DNA from: JBFLYN01 sp040756655
GTDB lineage: Bacteria; Bacillota; Sulfobacillia; UBA8153
Direction: 5' to 3'
Length of the DNA stretch: 64,000 nt
Assembly (NCBI GenBank): GCA_040756655.1
Contig: JBFLYN010000005.1
Location: forward strand, 40,099 to 104,098
Shown one piece after another: positions 1 to 7,737 of this stretch. Every line of letters starts with the position of its first letter. Position 1 is the stretch's first letter. A program made the position numbers and the translations under genes. The notes beneath the pieces are model-generated. The model made no database searches. It was not told the DNA's origin and saw nothing but the letters and a program-made list of their open reading frames with translations.

Positions 1-350
1 ATGAACAGCTCCTTTAGGACCAGGCCCCTGCCCAGGCTGTACGTCCACCGGGGATGCGGGTCCAGTTCGAACCGCACCAGCCACCGGTGCCCGCCCGGGT
101 GAACAGTCCCCGGGTAGAAGCTGGCGCCCAGGTGGTACGTGTCCCGGCCCCAGCTTACGGTCTCGTCCACCCTGGACACCAGAAGGTGCCTTTCAGCCGG
201 GGGGTTGAACGCGGCCATGAGCAACCCGTGGTAGCGCCTGGTGTTGATGCCCAGGACCGTTGATGAGGCAAAGCCGCCCAGCCCGTTGGCTACGAGCCAC
301 TCCCGCCTGGTGCCGGCTTCCAGGGTCAGATCCAGGCCGGTCAGGCGCAT
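1..350 (-). CDS. Glycogen debranching enzyme, N-terminal part (runs off the left edge)
   Basis: The reverse strand from the ATG at 350 reads without a stop to base 1, giving about 116 residues. The translation carries the typical start of bacterial amylo-alpha-1,6-glucosidase-type debranching enzymes: a REWLVANGLGGFASSTVLG segment followed by NTRRYHGLLMAA and a VDETV motif. This is the GDE N-terminal domain that precedes the GH-type catalytic barrel. A G-rich run just upstream of the ATG (about 352-358) can serve as ribosome binding site. The family removes alpha-1,6 branches from glycogen-like storage glucan in the cytoplasm. The catalytic domain lies outside the window, so activity cannot be judged. 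It is divergent from the next gene. Confidence 0.85.
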   Translation of the reverse strand, partial: MRLTGLDLTLEAGTRREWLVANGLGGFASSTVLGINTRRYHGLLMAAFNPPAERHLLVSRVDETVSWGRDTYHLGASFYPGTVHPGGHRWLVRFELDPHPRWTYSLGRGLVLKELF

Positions 351-492
351 GCCCGTCCCCCCCACGTCCAGCGTCTTTCCCTATGGTCAACCGCAGGTGG
401 CGCAATTATACGGCACCGCACCTTCGGCACACTCCGGGCTTGGTGGTCATACGCTGGATAGACTGAGCGCATCAAAAGGAGGGCCCTTGCCG

Positions 493-1458
493 ATGCCGTC
501 ACTCTTTGCCACCGTGCCCTGCGAAGATGCAGGCTCCAAATACTGCCCGTGCCAGCTGGCGCTGACCGGGAACTGCCTGGCGTGCCCGGTGCTCAACCAG
601 GGCGGAGCGTGCGATGACTGCGCGTGGAGTGGCACGTGCGTGCTGGTGGAGGCAGCCTGGAACCGGGGGGAAGCTCGCCCCGGGCGCTCGGAGTACGAGG
701 TGACGGTGGTGGACCGGGTACAGCTGGCTCCCCCGGCCTTCGCCCTGGAAATCAAGGTACCGCCCGGGCTCGTGGACGGGCTCCAGCCCTCAGGTAGCTT
801 TTTGATGGTCCGCCCGGCCGGGTCGGAACACTGGTTTAACGTGCCTCTTTCCGTAGCGCGGCTCGATCCGGCCCGTGGCACAGTCACTCATTTTGTGCAA
901 GTGGCGGGTCCCAAGACCCGCACACTGGAACAACACCGGGGCCAGCTGGTGGTGCAGGGGCCCTTTGCCAGCGGGCTGGTAGGACGGAGGTATCTCCAGG
1001 CCCGGCAGGCAGGCCGGAGCCTGCTGGTGGCCAAAGGCATCGGGCAGGGACCCGCCCTGCACCTGGCCACCAACCTGTTGGCGGCCGGCGGCCGGGTGGA
1101 CGCCCTGCTGGGACCCGGGGAGCTGGGCCGGGTGGTAATCGACGGGGAATTGGCGGCCCTGGGTGCCTCGGTGACAGTGCTCAAGCGCGAAAGAGACAAG
1201 AACGGGGGCACCTTTCGCCTGTTCTTGTCCCGGGGCAAGTATGACCTCTTGGTCAGTGCCGGGTCCGACCAGCAGCACCAGGCGCTGTGGAAATTGGCGA
1301 CCAAGGTAAGCCCCGGGACCCAGATGGTATACACCAACAACGCCGTGATGTGCTGCGGGGAAGGCATCTGCGGCAGCTGCGGCACCCAGCTGGATGCAGG
1401 CTTTACCCGGGCCTGCAAGGCCAGGCTGGCGGCCGCCGATGTGCTGGCACGCAACTGA
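493..1458 (+). CDS. PyrK-like FAD/NAD-binding ferredoxin reductase with Cys-rich N-terminus
   Basis: 321 residues. The ATG at 493 follows an AGGAGG at 477-482; the open frame runs further upstream but without a better start. Residues 10-49 hold eight cysteines (10, 18, 20, 28, 31, 40, 43, 49), enough for one or two iron-sulfur or zinc sites. Residues about 70-300 follow the ferredoxin-NADP reductase fold of the dihydroorotate dehydrogenase electron-transfer subunit family, and the C-terminus has MCCGEGICGSCG, the [2Fe-2S] motif of PyrK. The true pyrK is at 12362-13180, so this is a paralogue. It is followed after 20 bases by an FAD oxidoreductase with its own Cys motif, so the two probably form a soluble electron-transfer pair between NAD(P)H and an unknown substrate. 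The substrate is not inferable. Confidence 0.75.
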   Translation: MPSLFATVPCEDAGSKYCPCQLALTGNCLACPVLNQGGACDDCAWSGTCVLVEAAWNRGEARPGRSEYEVTVVDRVQLAPPAFALEIKVPPGLVDGLQPSGSFLMVRPAGSEHWFNVPLSVARLDPARGTVTHFVQVAGPKTRTLEQHRGQLVVQGPFASGLVGRRYLQARQAGRSLLVAKGIGQGPALHLATNLLAAGGRVDALLGPGELGRVVIDGELAALGASVTVLKRERDKNGGTFRLFLSRGKYDLLVSAGSDQQHQALWKLATKVSPGTQMVYTNNAVMCCGEGICGSCGTQLDAGFTRACKARLAAADVLARN

Positions 1459-1478
1459 ACCTTCGGGGAGGTAAGAAA

Positions 1479-2756
1479 ATGGGAAACAGGGTCCGCGTGC
1501 TGGTAGCGGGCGGGGGTTGGGCCGGGTGCGCTGCAGCGTTGGCGGCAGCCAGGGCCGGGGTCCAGGCAGTGATGTGCGAGCGCACCGACATGCTACTGGG
1601 CACAGGCCTGGCCGGGGGGATCATGCGCAACAATGGCCGCTGGACTGCGGCGGAGGAGATCATCGCCCTGGGGGGAGGCGAGCTCTTCCTGTGCTGCGAT
1701 GAAAACGCCCTCCACCGTAACCTGGACTTCCCCGGGCACCGCCACGCCAGCCTATACAACGTGATCAGCCTCGAACCAGCCGTGAGGCGGCTTTTGGCAC
1801 GGGCCGGAGTGGAAGTACGGCTGGAGACCAGGATAGTGGGCGTTATCTCTGATGGACGGCATCTAGAGGCCGTGCGCACCCATGAGGGAGAGGAACTGGA
1901 GGCAGCGGCCTTTGTGGACGCCACGGGCACCGCCGGGCCCATGGGCAACTGCCACCGCTACGGCAACGGTTGTGTCATGTGCATGTTGCGCTGTCCGGCC
2001 TTCGGCCCGCGGGTGAGTGTCTCTGCCCTGGCAGGCGTGGGCGAACTGGCAGCCGTCAAGCGCGCCGGGCACCTGGGCGCCATGAGCGGGTCATGCAAGC
2101 TACCCAAGGCCAGCCTCGCCCCGGAACTGGCCCAGCGCTTGAGCCGGGAGGGAGTAGTCCGGCTGCCCCTGCCCGAACCACTGGCGGCCCGGAGCAAGCT
2201 GGGCCTGAAGGCCTGCCAGCAATACGCCCTGCCCGAATACGCCGAGTCGGTTATCCTCCTGGACACGGGCGACGTGAAGCTGATGTCGCCATACCTGGCC
2301 CTCGATGACCTGCGCCGCATCCCCGGGCTGGAAAACGCTGTGTACACCGATCCCAAGGCCGGAGGGCGCGGGAATTCCGTGCGCTTTACGGCGCTCACGC
2401 CTCATGGCCCCGAATTGCGGGTGGAGGGCCGCGAGAACCTGTTCTGTGCCGGAGAAAAATGCGGTGTGCTGGTGGGGCACACCGAAGCCATAGTCACCGG
2501 AACGCTGGCCGGGCATAATGCCGCCCGCGTGGCCCAGGCCCGCGCGCCCGTGACCCTGCCACCCCAGCTGGCGGTGGGGGATTTCGTCGCCTACACCACC
2601 CGGGTCTTCGGCACGCCGACAGGACAGTCGCAATCCTTCACCTTTGCCGGCTCCACGTACTTCGAGCGCATGCAAGCCAACGGCCTGTACCTTACGGACC
2701 CAGAGGATATCGCAGGGCGCATTCGCGCGGCTAGAGCCCATGGTCTCTTTACGTAG
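1479..2756 (+). CDS. FAD-dependent oxidoreductase with internal Cys cluster
   Basis: 425 residues, starting at an ATG with GGGGAGGT at 1466-1473. The N-terminus has a dinucleotide-binding loop VAGGGWAGCAAALAAARAG, and the overall shape recalls GidA/TrmFO-like or FAD_oxidored family flavoproteins. The C-terminal part has LFCAGEKCGVLVGHTEA, the second FAD-contacting segment. Around residues 165-180 a CVMCMLRCP motif supplies three close cysteines, possibly for an iron-sulfur cluster or a disulfide relay. It lies 20 bases after the PyrK-like reductase and is almost certainly co-transcribed. It ends only 2 bases before the stop of the convergent dapL gene. Reaction unknown; a tRNA-modifying TrmFO role is unlikely given the partner. 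Confidence 0.75.
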   Translation: MGNRVRVLVAGGGWAGCAAALAAARAGVQAVMCERTDMLLGTGLAGGIMRNNGRWTAAEEIIALGGGELFLCCDENALHRNLDFPGHRHASLYNVISLEPAVRRLLARAGVEVRLETRIVGVISDGRHLEAVRTHEGEELEAAAFVDATGTAGPMGNCHRYGNGCVMCMLRCPAFGPRVSVSALAGVGELAAVKRAGHLGAMSGSCKLPKASLAPELAQRLSREGVVRLPLPEPLAARSKLGLKACQQYALPEYAESVILLDTGDVKLMSPYLALDDLRRIPGLENAVYTDPKAGGRGNSVRFTALTPHGPELRVEGRENLFCAGEKCGVLVGHTEAIVTGTLAGHNAARVAQARAPVTLPPQLAVGDFVAYTTRVFGTPTGQSQSFTFAGSTYFERMQANGLYLTDPEDIAGRIRAARAHGLFT

Positions 2757-2758
2757 CG

Positions 2759-3925
2759 CTAGCCCAGGGCCGCCCGGATCCTCTGGGTAGCCTCCCGCAG
2801 GCGGTCCTCTTCCACCGTGCAGGCAAAGCGAAGGTAGTCCCGCCCGGCTTTTCCGTAGGCAGCACCGGGGACGGCGATGACGTGAGCTTGTTCCAGGAGG
2901 CGGGCAGCCAGCCCGGCTGCATCCTCGCCCGGCGGAGCCGGTGCCCACACGTAAAAGGTGCCCAAGGGAGCTTTTACGTCAAACCCCGCCTGGCGGAGGC
3001 CCTCCACCAGCACTTGCCTGCGGGCAGCGTAGACCTGGTTCATGCCGGTGATGAAATCAGCAGGATCGTGCTCTAGGGCCGCCACCCCGGCCAGTTGCAC
3101 GGCGGCAAACTGACCAGAGTCGGTGTTGGTCTTGATGATGCCCAGGGCCCGGAAGACCACATCCTGGTTGCCCAGGGCCGCACCCAACCGCCAGCCCGTC
3201 ATGTTAAAAGGTTTAGACAGGGAGTAGAACTCCACGGCCACTTCCCGGGCTCCCGTCACTTGCAGGATGCTGGGCGCCCGGTAACCATCGAAAGTCAGCT
3301 CCACGTAGGCAGCATCGTGACACACCACCAGGCCGTGCCGGTGGGCAAAATCCACCACGTGCTCGAAAAAGCCCAGGTCGACCACGCCGGTGGTGGGGTT
3401 GTTGGGGTAGTTCAAAAGGAGTACCCGGGCCCGGTCGAGGACCGCGGCCGGCACCGCCTCTAAGTCGGGGAGGAAGCCATTGTCCGCGGCCAGAGGGAGC
3501 GGGTAGGGTTCAGCACCGGCCAGCAGAGTGTGGGTACGGTAGACCGGGTAGGCCGGTTCGGGCACCAGCGCCACATCGCCGGGACCCACCAGCCCCCAGA
3601 GCAGGTGGGCCAGGCCTTCCTTGGACCCGATGACCGTCATCACTTCCCGCTCCGGGTCGAGGTTCACTCCGAAGCGGCGCTGGTAATAGCGGGCCATGGC
3701 CGAACGGAATTCCAGGATGCCCTCGTAAGGCGGGTAGCGGTGAGTGGCCGGGTCCTGGGCGGCCCGGGCAAGCGCCTCAATGACATGGATGGGGGTAGGG
3801 CGGTCGGGGTCCCCCACCCCGAGATCGATGAGGTCGGCCCCCTGCGCGGTCAGGGCGGCCTTCTTCTTGTTCAGTTCGGCAAACAGGTAGGGCGGTACCT
3901 GGGCAATGCGCTCTGCGAATCTCAC
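2759..3925 (-). CDS. dapL: LL-diaminopimelate aminotransferase
   Basis: 388 residues from a GTG at 3925, preceded by GGGAGGG at 3932-3938. The open frame extends to 4069, but that extension lies inside dapF and is not conserved in the family. A class I/II PLP aminotransferase closely matching clostridial DapL: VPPYLF near the start, IGSKEGLAHLLWGLVGPGD, LLNYPNNPTTG, and the PLP lysine in SLSKPFNMTGWRLG. It converts tetrahydrodipicolinate directly to LL-diaminopimelate with glutamate as amino donor, bypassing the succinylase and acetylase routes to lysine and peptidoglycan. The start overlaps the dapF stop as GTGA, so the two are translationally coupled. Confidence 0.93.
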   Translation of the reverse strand: MRFAERIAQVPPYLFAELNKKKAALTAQGADLIDLGVGDPDRPTPIHVIEALARAAQDPATHRYPPYEGILEFRSAMARYYQRRFGVNLDPEREVMTVIGSKEGLAHLLWGLVGPGDVALVPEPAYPVYRTHTLLAGAEPYPLPLAADNGFLPDLEAVPAAVLDRARVLLLNYPNNPTTGVVDLGFFEHVVDFAHRHGLVVCHDAAYVELTFDGYRAPSILQVTGAREVAVEFYSLSKPFNMTGWRLGAALGNQDVVFRALGIIKTNTDSGQFAAVQLAGVAALEHDPADFITGMNQVYAARRQVLVEGLRQAGFDVKAPLGTFYVWAPAPPGEDAAGLAARLLEQAHVIAVPGAAYGKAGRDYLRFACTVEEDRLREATQRIRAALG

Positions 3926-4782
3926 CGGACATTCCCTCCCGTCAAACCCGATGTAAACACCCCAGTGCAGATTTCCTCGGCCGGCCCCCGGTGCCAGGCA
4001 TGGCCGTCGTCCCGCCAGACTATCTCCAGGGTCCCGCCTGGCTGGTGGACTTTGACCTCTCGCTGGCAACGCCCGGCCAACACGGCGGCCACTGCCGACG
4101 CCGTGGCTCCGGTGCCCGAGGCCATGGTGATACCTGAACCCCGCTCCCAGATGCGCATGGCCAGCTCCTGCTGGTTGAGAACCTGAACGAACTCCACGTT
4201 GGTCCGTTCAGGAAATGCTGGGTGGTGTTCTATGCTGGGACCAGTGTGCTCCACTTCCACTTGCCACACATCCTCGACGAAGATCACACAATGCGGGTTC
4301 CCCAGGGAAAGACAGGTCACCGGGAACTTGACCCCGTCGACTACCAGGAGTTCTCCTATGACATGGTCGCCGGGAGGACCAACCATGGGAATATCGGCCC
4401 TTCTGAGCCGGGGGACGCCCATGTCTACCTCCACGGCAGTGACCTTCCCGCCCTCCACCACCAGGCGGGGCCGGATGATGCCGGCGAGGGTTTCCACGGC
4501 CAGTTCCTGCTTTTGGGTCAGGCCGCGGTCGTATACGAAACGGGCCAAGCAACGCATGCCGTTGCCGCACATCTGGGCCTCTGAACCATCGGCGTTGAAC
4601 ATGCGCATGCGAAAATCCGCCCGGTCTGACGGCAGGACCAGGATGAGTCCATCGGAACCGACACCATAGTGGCGGTGGGAGACCCGCCGGGCCACCGTGG
4701 GCCAATCCGTCCCCTCGTCTCCCCGGGGGAGGTAGACGTAGATATAGTCATTGCCCAGCCCGTGCATTTTCACAAACTCCAT
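3922..4782 (-). CDS. dapF: Diaminopimelate epimerase (second catalytic Cys replaced by Ser)
   Basis: 286 residues. The ATG at 4782 begins MEFVKMHGLGND, the standard DapF N-terminus; the longer frame to 4923 lies within the upstream ATPase gene. DapF interconverts LL- and meso-diaminopimelate with two cysteines acting as acid and base. The first site is present in NADGSEAQMCGNGMRC. The second, normally ACGTGA, reads MASGTGATAS here (codon TCG at about 4106-4108 on the reverse strand). The rest of the fold is intact, so this is not a frameshift. It sits between the P-type ATPase (23-base gap) and dapL (GTGA overlap), whose product is its expected substrate. The Ser variant may be slow, use another base, or act on a different substrate. 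Confidence 0.88.
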   Translation of the reverse strand: MEFVKMHGLGNDYIYVYLPRGDEGTDWPTVARRVSHRHYGVGSDGLILVLPSDRADFRMRMFNADGSEAQMCGNGMRCLARFVYDRGLTQKQELAVETLAGIIRPRLVVEGGKVTAVEVDMGVPRLRRADIPMVGPPGDHVIGELLVVDGVKFPVTCLSLGNPHCVIFVEDVWQVEVEHTGPSIEHHPAFPERTNVEFVQVLNQQELAMRIWERGSGITMASGTGATASAVAAVLAGRCQREVKVHQPGGTLEIVWRDDGHAWHRGPAEEICTGVFTSGLTGGNVR

Positions 4783-4805
4783 GGTGCACTCACTCCAGTC
4801 CCGGT

Positions 4806-7541
4806 TTAAAGATCGTGTCTTTCCACCCCGGAGCGTGCAATTCCTGCCACAACTTGCGCCAGAAGATGCCTGACGGCGGCTGTTACCAGCATCAGGCCGG
4901 ACACGGCCAGCGCCGCCATCCATTCTTCCAAGGTTAGACTCCTAGTCTGGAAGTGCGGCTGCAGGGCCGGGTGAGTGGCCGCCACCAGGGTCATGGCCAC
5001 TGAGCACGTCACCGCCACCACGAGCCAGGGGTTGCTGGTCAGGCCCATGCTGAAGACGTTGCGCGTTTCCGACCGGCACTCAAAAACGTGGAAAAGCTGG
5101 CAAAACACCAGTGTAACAAAGGCCACGGTGCGGGCCCGGGCAACATCGCCGGTCTGGCCGAGGCACCAGCCGAAGGTCAGCGCCGTGGCCGCTGCGATCA
5201 TTATCCCGCGCACCGCTATCTTTATGCCAAGGCCCCTGGAAAACACACCCTCCTCGCTCCGCCGGGGCGGGCGCCGCATGTTGTCCGGGTCCGCCGGGTC
5301 CACGCCCAGGGCCATGGCGGGCAGCCCGTCGGTGACCAGGTTGACCCACAGGATCTGCATGGGTATTAGGGGCAGTGGCCATCCCAGCAGGACGGCGGCC
5401 AGCATGACCAGGACTTCGCCTACGTTACATGAAAGAAGGTACCGGATGAACTTGCGGATGTTGTCGTAGATGGCCCGCCCTTCCTCCACCGCCGCCACGA
5501 TAGTGCGGAAGTTGTCATCGGCCAAGATCATGTCGGAGGCCTCTTTGGTCACGTCGGTGCCCGAAAGCCCCATGGCGATGCCGATGTCCGCTTCCTTGAC
5601 GGCCGGCGCGTCGTTGACCCCATCGCCGGTCATGGCTACCACGTGTCCCTGGGCCCGGAAGGCCCGGATGAGCCTGAGCTTGTGCTGGGGTGAAACCCGG
5701 GCGTAAACCGAAGTGTGCTCCAGGTGGCGGGCCAGTGCCGGGTCGTCCAGTGCGTCTAGCTGGGCGCCCGTCAGCACGCCTGTGCCCGGGGTCATGAGGC
5801 CGGTCTCCCGGGCGACGGCTGCGGCTGTGGCCGGGTGATCACCGGTGATCATGACCGGCCGGATGCCCGCCTGGCGGCACCTGGATACCGCCAGCACCGC
5901 TTCGGGCCTGGGGGGATCCAACAGTCCCACGATGCCCAGGAAAACCGCGTCTTTCTCAATTTCCGTCTCACCGGTCGCGGGCAGGTCCCGGTAGGCCAGC
6001 GCCAGGACACGCAGCGCCTGCCCGGCCATGGTATCGGCCTGACCGGTGATGCGCCTTTGCCACCCGGCGTCCAGCCGGTGTTCGGAATCCCCGGCCCGGG
6101 CTAGACTGCACATGCCCATGACCGTATCAGGCGCGCCCTTGATGTAGGCACGTCGCACGGCGCCGCGCTGGACGACCACGCTCATGCAGCGGCGCTCGGC
6201 GCTGAAAGGTAGTTCGTCCACGCGGGGGTTGCATCGTGAGAGCGTTTCCCCATCCAGGCCCAGTTTGGCCGCTGCCACCAGCAGGGCGCCCTCGGTGGGG
6301 TCCCCGCTTACCTTCCACTTCCGCTGGATCCTACCCCGTTGCCTTACGTTTTCCTGGAGTAGCCGTGCATTGTTACAGATGGCCCCGGCGGTGAGGATCA
6401 AGGCAAGATCCGGCGCTGCCGGGGCGCCTTCCACCAGGCTGAACTGGCCCTCCGGGCTGTAGCCGCTGCCGCTGACCTCGTAACGAGCTCCGGAGGCCAG
6501 GGTCACTTCCCGGAGAGTCATCTCGTTTTTGGTGAGCGTCCCGGTCTTATCCGAGCAGATCAGGGTGGCGCACCCCAGGGTCTCCACAGCCGGCAGCCTC
6601 CGTACTATGGCCGAACGCGCCGCCATGCGCTGTACGCCCAGGGCCAGCGCTACCGTGACCACGGCCGGGAGCCCCTCCGGTATGGCGGCCACGGCCAGGC
6701 TGACCCCGGCCAGGAACATGTGGAACCAGGACTCACCGCGGGTGATGCCGGCTGCCACCACCAGCCCGCAGACAAGAAGACAGGCCAGCCCCAGGTAGCG
6801 GCCAAGATGGTCCAGGCGTCGCTGGAGGGGAGTGTCCCCGGTGCCGGCCTCTTCGATGGTTTCGGCGATGGCCCCCATTTCCGTCTCCATGCCCGTGGCC
6901 ACCACTACTCCCCGGGCCCGGCCCTGGGTCACCACCGTTCCCATGAACACCATGTTGGTCCAGTCGGGCGACGCTAGCTCCCGGCCGGGTAGCACCCCGG
7001 CATGCTTGGCCACGGGCAGGGATTCGCCGGTCAGGAGCGATTGGTCCACTTCCAGCGCCCGGGCGTGCAAAATCCGGGCATCGGCGGGCACCCGGTCGCC
7101 CGGGCCCAGCTGGATGATGTCCCCTGGCACCAGCTCCTCGGCCGGGACCACGCATTCAGCTCCGTCACGCAGCGCCCGGGCCACCGGAGCGGTCATGCGT
7201 TTCAGTGCATGTAAGGAACGCTCGGCCCGGTATTCCTGCACAAAGCCCAAGACGGCGTTGAGCACCACGATGACCACGATAGTGACGGCGTCGGCCACTT
7301 CCCCCAAGAGGGCGGCCACGGCAGTGGCGGCCAGCAACATCATGACCATGAAATCCTTGAACTGGTCCAAGAGGATCCGGAGCACCGGGAGCCCGTCGCC
7401 GGTTTCCAGGACATTAAGCCCGTAGCGGTCCAGCCGTTCGCGGCACTGGCGGCTGGTAAGCCCCTCCCACGAACTGCCCAGAAGCTCCAGGACCGTGTCG
7501 TTGTCCAGCCCGTGCCAGTGCAGTTTTCCCACTCCCGTCAA
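4806..7541 (-). CDS. P-type Ca2+-transporting ATPase (SERCA/PMR1-like)
   Basis: About 911 residues. Order: N-terminal cation-ATPase domain; first membrane pair around residues 60-100; actuator loop with SLLTGESLPV; second membrane pair at about 250-310, with the AAIPEGLPAVVTVALALG segment of type IIA/IIB pumps; the phosphorylation site CSDKTGTLTKNE; nucleotide-binding domain; MTGDGVNDAPAVKEADIGIA; and a C-terminal block of about six membrane helices with WVNLVTDGLPAMALG. It should export Ca2+ (or Mn2+) from the cytoplasm using ATP. The start is uncertain: TTG at 7541 lacks a good ribosome binding site, and a GTG at 7532 is an alternative. It heads a likely operon with dapF and dapL. Confidence 0.9.
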   Translation of the reverse strand: MTGVGKLHWHGLDNDTVLELLGSSWEGLTSRQCRERLDRYGLNVLETGDGLPVLRILLDQFKDFMVMMLLAATAVAALLGEVADAVTIVVIVVLNAVLGFVQEYRAERSLHALKRMTAPVARALRDGAECVVPAEELVPGDIIQLGPGDRVPADARILHARALEVDQSLLTGESLPVAKHAGVLPGRELASPDWTNMVFMGTVVTQGRARGVVVATGMETEMGAIAETIEEAGTGDTPLQRRLDHLGRYLGLACLLVCGLVVAAGITRGESWFHMFLAGVSLAVAAIPEGLPAVVTVALALGVQRMAARSAIVRRLPAVETLGCATLICSDKTGTLTKNEMTLREVTLASGARYEVSGSGYSPEGQFSLVEGAPAAPDLALILTAGAICNNARLLQENVRQRGRIQRKWKVSGDPTEGALLVAAAKLGLDGETLSRCNPRVDELPFSAERRCMSVVVQRGAVRRAYIKGAPDTVMGMCSLARAGDSEHRLDAGWQRRITGQADTMAGQALRVLALAYRDLPATGETEIEKDAVFLGIVGLLDPPRPEAVLAVSRCRQAGIRPVMITGDHPATAAAVARETGLMTPGTGVLTGAQLDALDDPALARHLEHTSVYARVSPQHKLRLIRAFRAQGHVVAMTGDGVNDAPAVKEADIGIAMGLSGTDVTKEASDMILADDNFRTIVAAVEEGRAIYDNIRKFIRYLLSCNVGEVLVMLAAVLLGWPLPLIPMQILWVNLVTDGLPAMALGVDPADPDNMRRPPRRSEEGVFSRGLGIKIAVRGIMIAAATALTFGWCLGQTGDVARARTVAFVTLVFCQLFHVFECRSETRNVFSMGLTSNPWLVVAVTCSVAMTLVAATHPALQPHFQTRSLTLEEWMAALAVSGLMLVTAAVRHLLAQVVAGIARSGVERHDL

Positions 7542-7571
7542 GGCGCGCTATCAGATGAATATGCCGGGAGT

Positions 7572-7600
7572 GAAAGGAAAAGCCCGGCCAACGGCCGGGC
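7572..7600 (-). terminator. Rho-independent terminator after the RCKP gene
   Basis: An 8-bp perfect stem GCCCGGCC/GGCCGGGC with a 3-base loop lies at 7582-7600. On the reverse strand it is followed by TTTTCCTTTC (complement of 7572-7581). It lies 14 bases beyond the stop of the small RCKP protein and separates that gene from the P-type ATPase. Confidence 0.75.
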
Positions 7601-7613
7601 GCCAAGGATGCAG

Positions 7614-7718
7614 CTACTTCTTTGCGAAAGTGTCTTTGCCCTCACACTGGGGACACTTGCGGGGCTTGCACCTGGCATCCTTTTCATGGCCGCACGCTGC
7701 ACATTTCCAAACTGCCAC
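7614..7718 (-). CDS. RCKP-type rubredoxin-like small zinc/iron protein (34 aa)
   Basis: A 34-codon gene: GTG at 7718 with GGAGGG at 7724-7729, stop TAG at 7614-7616. The product starts VAVWKCAACG, continues with ARCKPRKCPQC and ends in a lysine tail. The two CxxC knuckles make a rubredoxin- or zinc-ribbon-like mini-domain. The RCKP signature is known from tiny, strongly conserved proteins of strictly anaerobic Firmicutes and deltaproteobacteria. Their job is unknown; electron transfer or oxidative-stress defence is usually guessed from the fold. It follows the polynucleotide kinase gene by 19 bases and is followed by a terminator, so it is probably the last gene of that transcript. Confidence 0.85.
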   Translation of the reverse strand: MAVWKCAACGHEKDARCKPRKCPQCEGKDTFAKK

Positions 7719-7737
7719 CCGGATCCCTCCTCTCCCG

